A stretch of DNA of 64,000 bases, taken from positions 806,001-870,000 of the forward strand of contig NZ_CP047950.1 in NCBI RefSeq assembly GCF_014280075.1. Direction: 5' to 3'. Positions 33,459-41,949 of the stretch are shown piece after piece. The stretch's first letter is position 1. Each line of letters begins with the position of its first letter. A program made the position numbers and the translations under genes. The notes under the pieces are model-generated. The model was not told where the DNA came from. It was given only the letters and a program-made list of their open reading frames with translations, and searched no databases. Source of the DNA: Synechococcus sp. A15-62 (GTDB lineage Bacteria > Cyanobacteriota > Cyanobacteriia > PCC-6307 > Cyanobiaceae).

Positions 33459-33698
33459 TTACTTGCATCCCATTGCCTTGTTCCCAAAGGCGGCCTCACT
33501 GCCAATGAGGGGGTCTGGCTCTTGACTCCATGCCCAACGCTTGAATCCTTCAGAGCCGACAGACGCTCCAGCATGGAAGCTGCAGGAGTAGATCCAAAAG
33601 GTGCCTTCGTCATTGCGGCCCATGCGTGCTTCAACGCTGAAGAGGACCCCAACGAGGATTGCAAAAGGCAGAGCTCTTAGAAAGTGTCTGATCATCAA
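33459..33698 (-). CDS. Small exported hypothetical protein, 79 residues
   Basis: Starts MMIRHFLRALPFAILVGVL with a clear signal peptide ending near SVEA. The mature part is short and aromatic (RNDEGTFWIYSCSFHAG, FKRWAWSQEPDPL). An opposite-strand 90-residue frame overlaps it, but lacks such features. First gene after the element; no family recognised. Confidence 0.5.
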   Translation of the reverse strand: MMIRHFLRALPFAILVGVLFSVEARMGRNDEGTFWIYSCSFHAGASVGSEGFKRWAWSQEPDPLIGSEAAFGNKAMGCK

Positions 33699-33790
33699 CT
33701 GAGATGACTCAGGGTCAACATGCCCAGTTGGAGTGATGTGGTCAATGGATGGGCTGGGCTTCTGAGGCTGGTTGAGGGCAGGATGGATGT

Positions 33791-33982
33791 ATGGGCAAGA
33801 AATCCAAGAAGGCCAGCAAGGTGAAGAAGGTCCAGCAGGCCTTCACTCCCCTGATTTGGCACAAAACGTTCATCAAACGGATCAGGCAACGCTTTGGTTT
33901 GAGCAAATACCAAATGCTCTGGATCACTTTTGGCAAAGGTCTGGTGATCGGCTACGTCCTGGCGTTCCTGGTTCACCGCTGA
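33791..33982 (+). CDS. Small basic membrane protein, 63 residues
   Basis: MGKKSKKASKVKKVQQAF: a very basic N-terminus, a middle with WHKTFIKRIRQRFGLSKYQM, then one hydrophobic helix (WITFGKGLVIGYVLAFLV). Followed without a gap by the 42-residue gene at 33983. Probably membrane-inserted with its N-terminus inside. Function unknown. Confidence 0.55.
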   Translation: MGKKSKKASKVKKVQQAFTPLIWHKTFIKRIRQRFGLSKYQMLWITFGKGLVIGYVLAFLVHR

Positions 33983-34111
33983 ATGGAGTCCACTCAGAAG
34001 CTTGTAGAAAAGCTCGTCGATAGACGGATGCAGAACACCGGAGAGTCTCAAGCGGTAGCCAGGGCAAACGTGATGGCTGCCTTCGAGAAGCTCAAGAAGA
34101 ACAAGGCTTAG
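33983..34111 (+). CDS. Small hypothetical protein, 42 residues
   Basis: ATG 33983 directly follows the TGA of the previous gene. The sequence is charged and helical (MESTQKLVEKLVDRRMQ, AVARANVMAAFEKLKKNKA). Position and amphipathic character support a real coupled gene. No family recognised. Confidence 0.5.
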   Translation: MESTQKLVEKLVDRRMQNTGESQAVARANVMAAFEKLKKNKA

Positions 34112-34208
34112 TGCTTGTGCCGTGCTTGGAAACTCTCAGCAGAGCCTCAGAACAAATCAGAGGGATACCGTTTAACTGGCAGGGCTCGAGGGCACACACG
34201 GAACCAGA

Positions 34209-34243
34209 CCCAGGAGACCTTCTCTTCCCTCCTGGGTTTTTTA
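34209..34243 (+). terminator. Rho-independent terminator
   Basis: CCCAGGAG and CTCCTGGG form an 8-bp stem with a 12-base loop, followed by six T's. It closes the 33791-34111 pair of genes and precedes the RiPP precursor gene. Confidence 0.8.
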
Positions 34244-34348
34244 TTGTCTGAGCAGAGCGGGAAAAAATTTCTGCAGTCATGACTCACCGATGACTCGCCG
34301 CTTCCATCGTGGCTAAACCTTCAGAAGTTCAGCTGCTCAATTCGGCGA

Positions 34349-34705
34349 ATGAAGCCAACCACCCTTCTTGGAACTCTGGTCCTCCTCAGCACGTGGAGCA
34401 GTGTTGGTGCCACTGAGGCTGGTACATATTCCATCCAAAAAGCTGACAACAGCGTTGAAGAACGCATTGCTGCTGCACGGAGTGACGAAGGCTGGTCGAA
34501 TCTGTTGAAGTCAAAGCTGCACCAATCTTTGGAGTTCGCTGCTTGGGGGAACGGTCGCGGACGTGGCTGGGCTAACGGCGGTGGAGGAGGTGGTGGCTTC
34601 GCGAATGCCCGCTATGGAGGTGGATGGGGTAACGGTGGCGGCTGGCGCAACGGAAGCGGTGCCTGGGGCAACGGTGGCGGTCGGCGTGGCTTTGTGAATT
34701 GGTGA
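34349..34705 (+). CDS. grrA: GrrA/OscA-type Gly-rich RiPP precursor
   Basis: 118 residues. The N-terminal leader begins with a signal-like helix (MKPTTLLGTLVLLSTWSSVG) and a helical region with SVEERIAAARSDEGW. The C-terminal core from about residue 65 is a Gly/Asn/Arg/Trp repeat (AAWGNGRGRGWANGGG, YGGGWGNGGGWRNG, FVNW end). This fits the GrrA/OscA family of radical-SAM-modified, cyclophane-containing peptides known from cyanobacteria (TIGR04260-like). The expected GrrM radical SAM enzyme is not within this window. Confidence 0.8.
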   Translation: MKPTTLLGTLVLLSTWSSVGATEAGTYSIQKADNSVEERIAAARSDEGWSNLLKSKLHQSLEFAAWGNGRGRGWANGGGGGGGFANARYGGGWGNGGGWRNGSGAWGNGGGRRGFVNW

Positions 34706-34740
34706 AACTGCGAGTGATTCATCTTCCAACGGAACAATTT

Positions 34741-34766
34741 CCCCGTCAGCAATGGCGGGGTTTTTG
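34741..34766 (+). terminator. Terminator after the RiPP precursor
   Basis: CCCCG and CGGGG pair around an AT-containing loop, followed by five T's. It lies 36 bases after the grrA-like stop, which makes the precursor a monocistronic unit. Confidence 0.7.
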
Positions 34767-35070
34767 CTTGAGCAGAGGCAGAAAAAAGCCGGGGCATCAC
34801 GCCCGGCCCATGCGCAGGTGAATCTGTTGATTGGCTGAGAGGCGAAACGCAAGAGCGCAGCATGCTGTTCTCATCACGACCCACCTTTCCCTTGGGGTTC
34901 AGGGTGGTGGTGTCCATCGCTTGAGCCTGGCGACATCCCCCAAATGGGTAATCTTTGCGACGGCTTATCTCCCTCAAATGAGGGATGCGGTGGAGCAGCT
35001 GCAGCAGGGGGCACCACCTCGCGACGATCGAGGGCATTGACGGCATCATTCACGGAGTCGTACCTGTCCG
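34767..35070. other. Gene-poor stretch
   Basis: About 300 bases between the grrA-like gene's terminator and the next gene. Short frames exist on both strands, but none has a convincing start, domain or codon character. No repeats, tRNA or strong promoter are seen. Confidence 0.5.
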
Positions 35071-35532
35071 ATGCTCCACCGACTCTCGATCGGACAGCTG
35101 GCGACAGCGATCTCCATCGTCCCGTTGCCCGCAAAGGCTCAGTACGGCACTGCCGAAGATCTTGGTGATGTCATGAACATCAGTCTCAAGGATGTGGTCA
35201 GTACAACTTTCGCTGACCAATGCGCATTGCAGGTTGCCAATGCTGGTTCTGGGGGCTTTGGTTGGCTTTCTGATGAAAACAAGGTGTTAACGATCAGCGA
35301 TAGCCTTTCCTACGACGAATCCCTTGACACAAGCTTTGCCTCAGATGTCGCATGGCGTTTTGGTGTCAATGGCTTGGATGATGGAAATGTAGACAGTGTC
35401 CTTTTCAATCATTCGCATCCATCAGCCCTCAGCGAACATGATGAGCAGTTGCGCCAGCTCGATTCATGTCTCTTTGGGATGACGCAACCAGTCGTCCTGC
35501 CACCGCTTCCGCTTTCTCCACTGAAGCAATAA
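35071..35532 (+). CDS. Hypothetical exported protein, 153 residues
   Basis: ATG 35071. The N-terminus has a short hydrophobic stretch (LSIGQLATAISIVPLPAKAQY) ending in an AKA-like signal site. The mature part includes DLGDVMNISLKDVVSTTFADQC, GGFGWLSDENKVLTISDSLSYD and a C-terminal Cys, then a Pro-rich tail. The start is uncertain. No family recognised. Confidence 0.45.
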   Translation: MLHRLSIGQLATAISIVPLPAKAQYGTAEDLGDVMNISLKDVVSTTFADQCALQVANAGSGGFGWLSDENKVLTISDSLSYDESLDTSFASDVAWRFGVNGLDDGNVDSVLFNHSHPSALSEHDEQLRQLDSCLFGMTQPVVLPPLPLSPLKQ

Positions 35533-35678
35533 TTGCATTATCTCTAGCATGATAAGTAGGAATTGGCTGTCGATCTTTCCTGACTGCTGCTGCTTGAAAT
35601 TAGCAAACTATTCTAATTGGGAAAAGTATTTATCTCATTCTTTCTCTCCTTAATCAACAACTCTTGGGCCTGCATTGA

Positions 35679-35891
35679 TCAGGATCTGTTCGCCATCAGC
35701 CTGATGAATGATTCTTTGAAAGAGCTGAGTTCGGATTGGTGAACCGATTCGTTTTGAGGCATCAAGCTCTCAGGTTGTCGATGCCTTGGATCTTCTCCAT
35801 TACGCCAAGGGGTGAACAACAGGAAATTTCCGGCCACCAGCCCTGCTGTAACGATTACCGCAACGAGCTGCTCCAGCTGTTCGATGTCCAT
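35679..35891 (-). CDS. Small membrane protein, 70 residues
   Basis: ATG 35891 gives MDIEQLEQLVAVIVTAGLVA followed by GNFLLFTPWRNGEDPRHRQ and a charged tail. The frame stays open to a GTG at 35978. A second hydrophobic N-terminal piece lies upstream in another frame (ITVMLGAALCLEL), so a longer frameshifted ancestor is possible. One transmembrane helix; function unknown. Confidence 0.4.
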   Translation of the reverse strand: MDIEQLEQLVAVIVTAGLVAGNFLLFTPWRNGEDPRHRQPESLMPQNESVHQSELSSFKESFIRLMANRS

Positions 35892-36165
35892 CCCTGCATT
35901 GTCCCGCTTTCCCTGAGCAAGGACGTCCCCTTGAGTGTTGACGGGTCCTGGTTCAGCTGTGGCCGCAGCTCCAGGCACAGGGCCGCTCCAAGCATCACAG
36001 TGATTACTCCAAGCCCCTGGCTCAGCTTGAGCCGCCTTTTGGGCTTACGAAAAATACAGCGGGTCATACCAGGACCTTGCTTCTTATCGTGCTTTAACCC
36101 TTTCTTTCAGTTCAAATTGAAGCGTTTGCCACGAGAACGCTGGGAAAACGCTGAGACAACCGGTC

Positions 36166-36393
36166 TCAATCCTCTTTTGGGTTTTCTATGTCGCGGCGGA
36201 TCAGGGCCAGCAGGTATGAGGGCGATTTGTAGCGGGTGGGCAGGCAGCGGTTCAGCGTTTCCAGATGTCCCCAGCAAACCGTGCGCTCAATGTCCTGAAC
36301 GGTTTTTCCCTGCTGGAGGAGACGCCGCAGCGCCTTGCAATACATCGGATAGCCCGCCTCTAATTCACCGATGGTGAGTTTTGCCTGAGGCAT
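36166..36393 (-). CDS. Small conserved protein, paralogue of the gene at 63469
   Basis: 75 residues: MPQAKLTIGELEAGYPMYCK, ALRRLLQQGKTVQDIERTVCW, LPTRYKSPSYLLAL. The protein at 63469-63702 shares the same order of motifs (LTIGxLEAG, YCxALRRL, RTVCW, LPxxYxSP), so these are paralogues of one family. Function unknown. The invariant Cys in YC and VCW may be structural or metal-binding. Confidence 0.65.
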   Translation of the reverse strand: MPQAKLTIGELEAGYPMYCKALRRLLQQGKTVQDIERTVCWGHLETLNRCLPTRYKSPSYLLALIRRDIENPKED

Positions 36394-36438
36394 AGGACCA
36401 CTGAAGCCAGTTCCAACCTATGCCCCCGCGGGGCAGGC

Positions 36439-36831
36439 TCAGCTGCCGAGCCAGGCGACGCAGTCGATTTCCACCCGTGCTCCCTTGGGAAGAGCTGCCA
36501 CCTGAACGCAGGCGCGAGCTGGGCTGACCCCCTCACCAAACACCTCGGCATAGATGCCATTGACTGTTTGGAAATCGCCCAGGTCCGCCAGGAACACCGT
36601 GGTGCGCACCACCTGAGCAGGCGTGGCGCCAGCTTCTTTCAACACAGCACAGAGGTTTTTCAGCACCTGATGCGTTTCCGCCGCCACATCACCATTCCCC
36701 ACCATCTCGCCGGTTGTTGGATCCAGTGGAATCTGTCCGGAGCAATAGAGCCATTCGCCGGCAAGCACCGCCTGGTTGTAGGGCCCAACCGGTGCAGGGG
36801 CGTCTTGTGTGGTGATGGCCTTGGCGCTCAT
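36439..36831 (-). CDS. ridA: RidA-family enamine/imine deaminase
   Basis: 130 residues from ATG 36831 (MSAKAITTQDAPAPVGPYNQ). Family motifs: PVGPYNQAVLAGEWLYCSGQIPLDP, VAAETHQVLKNLCAVLKEAG, VRTTVFLADLGDFQTVNGIY and the C-terminal PARACVQVAALPKGARVEID with the Arg that binds substrate. RidA hydrolyses reactive enamines released by PLP enzymes. Confidence 0.92.
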   Translation of the reverse strand: MSAKAITTQDAPAPVGPYNQAVLAGEWLYCSGQIPLDPTTGEMVGNGDVAAETHQVLKNLCAVLKEAGATPAQVVRTTVFLADLGDFQTVNGIYAEVFGEGVSPARACVQVAALPKGARVEIDCVAWLGS

Positions 36832-36895
36832 GGGGTGGTTCTGAACAGCACTCACCTCGATCATCGCCGTTGGTGATCCCGTTCTTCGCTATCGA

Positions 36896-37645
36896 TCACA
36901 CCGGTCGCCACTGATCCTTGTGTGAGCGCAGAACGCCTAATTCGGCGGCTGAGCTGGCCTGCATGAACAGGTTGGTGCGGCGCTCCACCCCAATGCTGCT
37001 GGGCAGGCTGAGCTTGCCTTTGGCGCGGAGACTTCGCACCTCCCGGTAGCGCTCAACCAGCACCGTGTTGTTTGGCTGTTGTGCCACGGCCCATTGCAGG
37101 TTGGCCTCGGTGTACTCGTGGGCACAACACACCTGGGTGGCCTCGGGAAGTTCGGCCAGGTTCTGCAGGGCCTGATGCATCTGTTCAGCGCTGCCTTCAA
37201 ACAGCCGGCCGCAGCCCCCGCTGAACAGGGTGTCCCCGCAGAACAACAGGGGCCCGATCTCGGCACCCTCAGGGTTCGGAAGGAAGAAAGCGATGTGGGT
37301 CCTGGTGTGGGCCGCCACATCCAGCACTTCCACCGTTTCTCCAAGAACTGTGACGTGGTCTCCACCCCGCACCGGCATGGTCTGGAACGGAATCCGCTCC
37401 CGGTCATCCGCGGAGGCAATCACCTGTGCTTCCGGCCAGCGTTGCAGCAACTCCGGTGTGCCGCCGATGTGGTCGGCATGGTGATGGGTCTGCAGAACGG
37501 CCGCCAGGCTCAACTGCCGTTCCTCCAGCCACGCCCGCACCGGTGGCGCAACAGCGGGGTCGATCACCACGGCCTCCGCGCCCCTCACCCAGATCCAGAT
37601 CACGTTGTCCTGAAGCACCGGCAAGGCATGAAGTGAGGAATGCAT
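36896..37645 (-). CDS. gloB: Hydroxyacylglutathione hydrolase (glyoxalase II)
   Basis: 249 residues. Metallo-beta-lactamase fold with binuclear site [10 protein letters not shown], then [26 protein letters not shown] and [13 protein letters not shown]. The C-terminal [24 protein letters not shown] segment ([15 protein letters not shown]) is the glutathione-binding end typical of GloB. It hydrolyses lactoylglutathione from methylglyoxal detoxification. Confidence 0.9.
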   Translation of the reverse strand: MHSSLHALPVLQDNVIWIWVRGAEAVVIDPAVAPPVRAWLEERQLSLAAVLQTHHHADHIGGTPELLQRWPEAQVIASADDRERIPFQTMPVRGGDHVTVLGETVEVLDVAAHTRTHIAFFLPNPEGAEIGPLLFCGDTLFSGGCGRLFEGSAEQMHQALQNLAELPEATQVCCAHEYTEANLQWAVAQQPNNTVLVERYREVRSLRAKGKLSLPSSIGVERRTNLFMQASSAAELGVLRSHKDQWRPV

Positions 37646-37685
37646 CGTTAAAGTCCTGCCTGGTTAACCGGTCAGCGCTCGACCC

Positions 37686-38336
37686 ATGATCACTGTCGCG
37701 TTGGCCAAAGGAGCGCTGCTCAAAGATTCGGTGGCCCGCTTTGCGGCGGCGGGGCTTGATTTTTCAGCTGTATTGGACAAGGACAACCGTCAGCTGATGG
37801 TGCCCACCCCTTGCGGACGCGCCCGGGCCCTGCTGGTTCGCAACGGTGATGTGCCCACCTATGTGGCCTACGGCCAGGCCCAGCTGGGGGTTGTGGGCTT
37901 CGACGTGCTCAAGGAGCATCAACTCCCCGTCGCCCAACTGGTGGACCTGGGCTTTGGTGGTTGCCGCATGGCTGTGGCGGTTCAGGAGAGCAGTGGTTAC
38001 ACCCGTGCCGCTGATCTGCCCGCCCACTGCCGTGTTGCCAGCAAATTCACCCACTGCGCCAGGGAATATTTCGATGCCCTCGACCTTCCCGTTGAGTTGG
38101 TTCACCTCAATGGCTCCGTGGAGCTGGGGCCAATCACCGGAATGTCGGAAGCGATTGTCGACCTGGTGGCCACCGGTCGCACCCTGCGGGAGAACGGCCT
38201 GATCGCCATCGAAGACCTTTTTCACTCCACAGCACGACTGGTGGGGCACCCCCTGTCCGTTCGCCTCGATCACGGCCCCTTGGCCTCCATCGTCGATGCG
38301 ATCCGCGCAGCAACACTTGTCGGGAGCTCCAGCTGA
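37686..38336 (+). CDS. hisG: ATP phosphoribosyltransferase, short form
   Basis: 216 residues, the HisG-S length without the regulatory C-terminal domain, so it needs HisZ. Motifs: [76 protein letters not shown]. First step of histidine synthesis. Its TGA overlaps the ATG of the ABC transporter (TGATG). Confidence 0.92.
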   Translation: MITVALAKGALLKDSVARFAAAGLDFSAVLDKDNRQLMVPTPCGRARALLVRNGDVPTYVAYGQAQLGVVGFDVLKEHQLPVAQLVDLGFGGCRMAVAVQESSGYTRAADLPAHCRVASKFTHCAREYFDALDLPVELVHLNGSVELGPITGMSEAIVDLVATGRTLRENGLIAIEDLFHSTARLVGHPLSVRLDHGPLASIVDAIRAATLVGSSS

Positions 38337-40114
38337 TGGGAGCCGTCGCGGACTGGCGCCGGGTCCGTCGTCTGGGCCGATACCTCGTGCGGGATCGCCG
38401 GCGGCTTCTGGTTGCCCTCCTGCTCCTGCTTCCTTTGGCCTTTGCGGGAGCACTCCAGCCCGTTCTGTTGGGCCAGGCTGTCAGCGTTCTGCGTGGAGAG
38501 CCCAGTCTTCCCTGGTTGTCGGGGTTGAGCCTGTCCGCTTCGATCCGCGTGATCATCTGGCTCTACTTCGGCTCGGTGTTGCTGCGGTTCGGCCTGCAGG
38601 GCGTACAGCAATTCAGCATCCTGGCCGTCGGACAACGGCTCACTGCGCGCATCCGCGACGACCTGTTTGAACATGCGTTATCGCTGTCCCTGCGTTTCCA
38701 CGACCGCATGCCGGTGGGCAAGTTGCTCACACGGCTCACCAGCGATGTGGATGCCCTCTCTGAGGTGTTTGGCAGTGGTGCTGTTGGAGTGCTCAATGAT
38801 CTGGTGAGCCTGCTGGTACTGGCCTCAACGATGCTGTTCATCGAGTGGAGGCTGGGGCTGCTGCTGTTGTTCACGCAGGTGCCCGTCACCTTGGCCGTGC
38901 TTTGGCTGCAGCGTCGTTACCGGAAGTCCAACTACCGCGTGCGTGAAGAGCTCTCCCAGCTCAATGCTGATTTCCAGGAAAACCTCCAGGGCCTTGAGGT
39001 GGTGCAGATGTACGGCCGTGAAACGGTCAACAGCGCCCGCTTCCTGCGTACCGGCAGGGACTACCGCAGCGCTGTGAACGGCACGATCTTTTACGACAGC
39101 AGCATTTCAGCCTTCTTGGAATGGGTGGCTCTGGCCGCCATTGCCCTGGTTCTGGCCCTTGGCGGCTTGATGGTGACCAATGGTGCGATGGGCCTGGGCA
39201 CTCTCACCACCTTCATCCTGGCCTCGCAGCGTCTGTTCGACCCTCTGCGTCAGCTGGCCGAGCGTTTCACCCAGATTCAGGGTGGGCTGACGGCCGTCGA
39301 ACGCATTGGTGAATTGATGGAGGAGCCCCTCGAGATTGCCGAGGCCAAGGATGTCCTTCCTCACCTGAGCGGCGGAGGCGGCGAGGTGATCTTCGAGAAC
39401 GTGAGCTTTGCCTACCGGCCGGACGATCCGATCCTCCGCAACCTGTCGTTCCGCATCGCCCCCGGCGAGCATGTGGCGTTGGTGGGCCCCACGGGTTCCG
39501 GCAAGAGCACGATCATCCGCTTGCTCTGCCGCCTTTATGAACCCCAGCAGGGACGCATCCTTCTCGATGGACGTGACATCCGCACGATCCCCATGGCGGA
39601 TCTCCGGCGTGAGCTGGGCGTCGTGCTTCAGGACACGTTTCTGTTCAGCGGCAATGTGGCCGACAATCTCCGGCTCAGTGCTTCGGTGAGCGACGGTGAG
39701 TTGGCTCAGGTCTGTGCTGAGCTAGGCCTCAACGAGCTGCTCTCGAAGCTTCCCAGGGGTCTGGAGACGGAGCTGCGCGAGCGGGGAGGCAACCTCTCCT
39801 CAGGTGAACGCCAACTGCTGGCGGTGGCCCGGGTGGCGATCCGCCAGCCAACGGTGTTGGTGATGGATGAAGCCACCGCCTTTATGGACCCTTCAACGGA
39901 GGCGACGCTCCAAGCTGATCTCGACCGGGTCCTGCAAAAGCGCACCGCCATTGTCATCGCCCACCGCCTGGCCACGGTGGAGGCCTCGGATCGCATCCTT
40001 GTGCTGCGCCGCGGTGAACTGATTGAACAGGGCACCCATCAACAGCTCAGAGCCCGCGGTGGGCTTTATGCCCAGCTCGCCGAGCTGCAGGAACGGGGGT
40101 TGGCGCGTCTGTGA
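38336..40114 (+). CDS. ABC exporter, fused membrane and ATPase domains
   Basis: 592 residues. Six-helix transmembrane domain at about 20-320 (first helix LLVALLLLLPLAFAGAL). The ATPase domain has GEHVALVGPTGSGKSTII (Walker A), VVLQDTFLFSGNVADNLRL (Q-loop region), GGNLSSGERQLLAVARVAI (signature) and VLVMDEATAFMDP (Walker B). A half-transporter of the MsbA/lipid-multidrug type, likely working as a homodimer. The substrate is not readable. Confidence 0.9.
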   Translation: MGAVADWRRVRRLGRYLVRDRRRLLVALLLLLPLAFAGALQPVLLGQAVSVLRGEPSLPWLSGLSLSASIRVIIWLYFGSVLLRFGLQGVQQFSILAVGQRLTARIRDDLFEHALSLSLRFHDRMPVGKLLTRLTSDVDALSEVFGSGAVGVLNDLVSLLVLASTMLFIEWRLGLLLLFTQVPVTLAVLWLQRRYRKSNYRVREELSQLNADFQENLQGLEVVQMYGRETVNSARFLRTGRDYRSAVNGTIFYDSSISAFLEWVALAAIALVLALGGLMVTNGAMGLGTLTTFILASQRLFDPLRQLAERFTQIQGGLTAVERIGELMEEPLEIAEAKDVLPHLSGGGGEVIFENVSFAYRPDDPILRNLSFRIAPGEHVALVGPTGSGKSTIIRLLCRLYEPQQGRILLDGRDIRTIPMADLRRELGVVLQDTFLFSGNVADNLRLSASVSDGELAQVCAELGLNELLSKLPRGLETELRERGGNLSSGERQLLAVARVAIRQPTVLVMDEATAFMDPSTEATLQADLDRVLQKRTAIVIAHRLATVEASDRILVLRRGELIEQGTHQQLRARGGLYAQLAELQERGLARL

Positions 40115-40614
40115 TCGCTCCTCTGCCCATGCCAGCTGAGCCGCTGTTGGAGCAGTACGGCAAGGGGGCGCGCCTTTGCCCATGTGCCAATGATCAGATC
40201 ACCTTGGTGTTCAGCCAGGAGTACCCCTTCGATCTGGTGGAGCTTGAGCAGTTGCTGGAAGCCGTGGGCTGGAGTCGCCGCCCGATTCGCCGGGTGCGCA
40301 AAGCCCTCAGCCACAGCCTGCTCAAAGTTGGGCTCTGGCGGCACGACCCTAGGGTTCCCCGTTTGGTGGGTTTTGCGCGCTGCACCGGCGATGGTGTGTT
40401 TGAAGCCACGGTCTGGGACGTGGCTGTGCACCCCCTGTATCAAGGAAATGGTCTGGGCAAGCAGCTGATGGCCTACATCCTCGAGGCCCTCGATCAGATG
40501 GGAACCGAGCGGGTCAGCCTGTTCGCGGATCCGGGCGTCGTCAGCTTCTACCAGGGCCAGGGCTGGGATCTCGAGCCCCAGGGCCATCGCTGTGCCTTCT
40601 GGTACGCCAACTGA
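40111..40614 (+). CDS. GNAT-family N-acetyltransferase (Ycf52-like)
   Basis: 167 residues, overlapping the ABC transporter stop by 4 bases. GNAT acetyl-CoA motif: WDVAVHPLYQGNGLGKQLMAYILEAL; also VGFARCTGDGVFEATV and the C-terminal VSFYQGQGWDLEPQGHRCAFWY. It resembles the plastid and cyanobacterial Ycf52/NSI-type acetyltransferases. The target protein or molecule is unknown. Confidence 0.8.
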   Translation: MIAPLPMPAEPLLEQYGKGARLCPCANDQITLVFSQEYPFDLVELEQLLEAVGWSRRPIRRVRKALSHSLLKVGLWRHDPRVPRLVGFARCTGDGVFEATVWDVAVHPLYQGNGLGKQLMAYILEALDQMGTERVSLFADPGVVSFYQGQGWDLEPQGHRCAFWYAN

Positions 40615-40629
40615 TCGGAATCGGATCCT

Positions 40630-41319
40630 TCAACGCCGATAGATCCGCAACAGCTGCTCCGTTGATCGGCCCTGCCGCCAGAGCCAGCGCAGCCGGGCAT
40701 TGCGCCAGGCCTGCATCAGCACGCTCCGCGACTGCCAGCGCTCCGCGCTGGTGAGCAGGGAGCAGTTCAATGAACGGAGGGGAGCGACCTTGCTCAGGCG
40801 TTCCACCAGGTCCAGGTCTTCCATCAGCGCCAGGGGCCTGTAGCCGCCCACCCGCTCATACAGCTGGCGCTGAATCAACAGGCCCTGATCGCCGTAAGGC
40901 CGTTGCAGCCAATGGCTGCGCAGGTTCACCATCCGCTTCAGCAGCCACAGCATCGGCCGCCCCTCTGCATCCACGTTGAAGTTGAAGAACCAGGCGCTCA
41001 GGTGAGCCTCCGGCCTGTTCAGAACCCTCACCACCTTTTGATGCCAGCTGCCCGGAAGGCGGCTGTCAGCGTGCAGCACCAGCACCCAGGCATGGGAGCT
41101 GTGGTCGACGCCCCAGCGCAGCTGTGGCCCCCGTCCGGCGTGCGGGTTGTCGAGCACGCTGGCACCGGCCAGCTGCGCCACCACTCGGGTCTGATCCCGG
41201 CTGCCTGCGTCGGAGACGATCACCTCCAAGTCTCCTGGCCATTGCTGCAGATCCGCCAGCAGCAGCGGCAGCCTGCTGGCTTCCTCCAGGGTCGGAATCA
41301 CAACGCTCAGCCCTGCCAT
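40630..41319 (-). CDS. GT2 glycosyltransferase, TIGR04283 type
   Basis: 229 residues. GT-A fold: SVVIPTLEEASRLPLLLADL, VIVSDAGSRDQT, VLVLHADSRLPGSW (DxD-like HADS), RPYGDQGLLIQRQLYE, ALMEDLDLVERL. The family is often labelled arsenosugar-biosynthesis-associated. It overlaps its partner glycosyltransferase at 41307-41948 by 13 bases. The pair usually occurs together. Confidence 0.85.
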   Translation of the reverse strand: MAGLSVVIPTLEEASRLPLLLADLQQWPGDLEVIVSDAGSRDQTRVVAQLAGASVLDNPHAGRGPQLRWGVDHSSHAWVLVLHADSRLPGSWHQKVVRVLNRPEAHLSAWFFNFNVDAEGRPMLWLLKRMVNLRSHWLQRPYGDQGLLIQRQLYERVGGYRPLALMEDLDLVERLSKVAPLRSLNCSLLTSAERWQSRSVLMQAWRNARLRWLWRQGRSTEQLLRIYRR

Positions 41320-41948
41320 GGCTTGAGATCGCTCCAGTGATCCAGATCATTCCGTTGGGGCACGAGGGTGCATGACAGCTGCGGTCTGCGCGCCGCCTCC
41401 AGCGTTGCCTCCAGCACGGTCGGGCCGCCCCAGGGAATGCCGATCAGCGGCCAGTGCTGCGGTCTGCGGATCAGGGATGCGCCGATCCCCAGCAGCCAGT
41501 ACCCCCCATCGGAGGCTGGTCCAAGCACCAGATCATGGTGTTCCAGGTGCTCAACGGCCTGCTTCAAATCATCAGCATTGAGTTCGGGCAGATCAGTGCC
41601 GATCACAAGGCAGGGCCTGTGCTGGTGATGGCCGTGCATCAACTGCCGTCGCAATCGGGTGCCGAGTTGCCCCCTCCCCTGCAACCGCACCTGCCCCAGC
41701 CCCAGCTGCTGCCCCCAGCGCGTGGCAGCCCGGGGCCCGAGCCCGTTCACCGCCAGCACCGGCTTCATCTCCATGGCGCCGGCCAGGCCGCGCACCACCG
41801 CAGCGGTGTGCTGCGTGAGCCGCCACTGAATCCTTGTGGCGCGCTCGCTGCTGTTGGACAAGCCCAGCGCGTGGCTGAGATCGCAGCTCAAGCGGCGTTT
41901 GCATCGGCCCGGTGATGGCCAGCGGGCCATCACGACGATCTCCACCAT
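41307..41948 (-). CDS. DUF2064/TIGR04282-type glycosyltransferase
   Basis: 213 residues: VVMARWPSPGRCKRRLSCDL at the N-terminus, CLVIGTDLPELNADDLKQAVEHL and DLVLGPASDGGYWLLGI in the catalytic half, then IPWGGPTVLEATLEAAR. This is the CofC/nucleotidyl-like DUF2064 fold that accompanies TIGR04283. The role in arsenosugar formation is from family association and no arsenite methyltransferase is in view. Confidence 0.85.
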   Translation of the reverse strand: MVEIVVMARWPSPGRCKRRLSCDLSHALGLSNSSERATRIQWRLTQHTAAVVRGLAGAMEMKPVLAVNGLGPRAATRWGQQLGLGQVRLQGRGQLGTRLRRQLMHGHHQHRPCLVIGTDLPELNADDLKQAVEHLEHHDLVLGPASDGGYWLLGIGASLIRRPQHWPLIGIPWGGPTVLEATLEAARRPQLSCTLVPQRNDLDHWSDLKPWQG

Positions 41949-41949
41949 T

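Noticed and set aside
33408..33680. 90-codon plus-strand frame opposite the small exported protein
   Set aside because: Lacks a plausible N-terminus or domain, while the minus-strand frame has a clear signal peptide.
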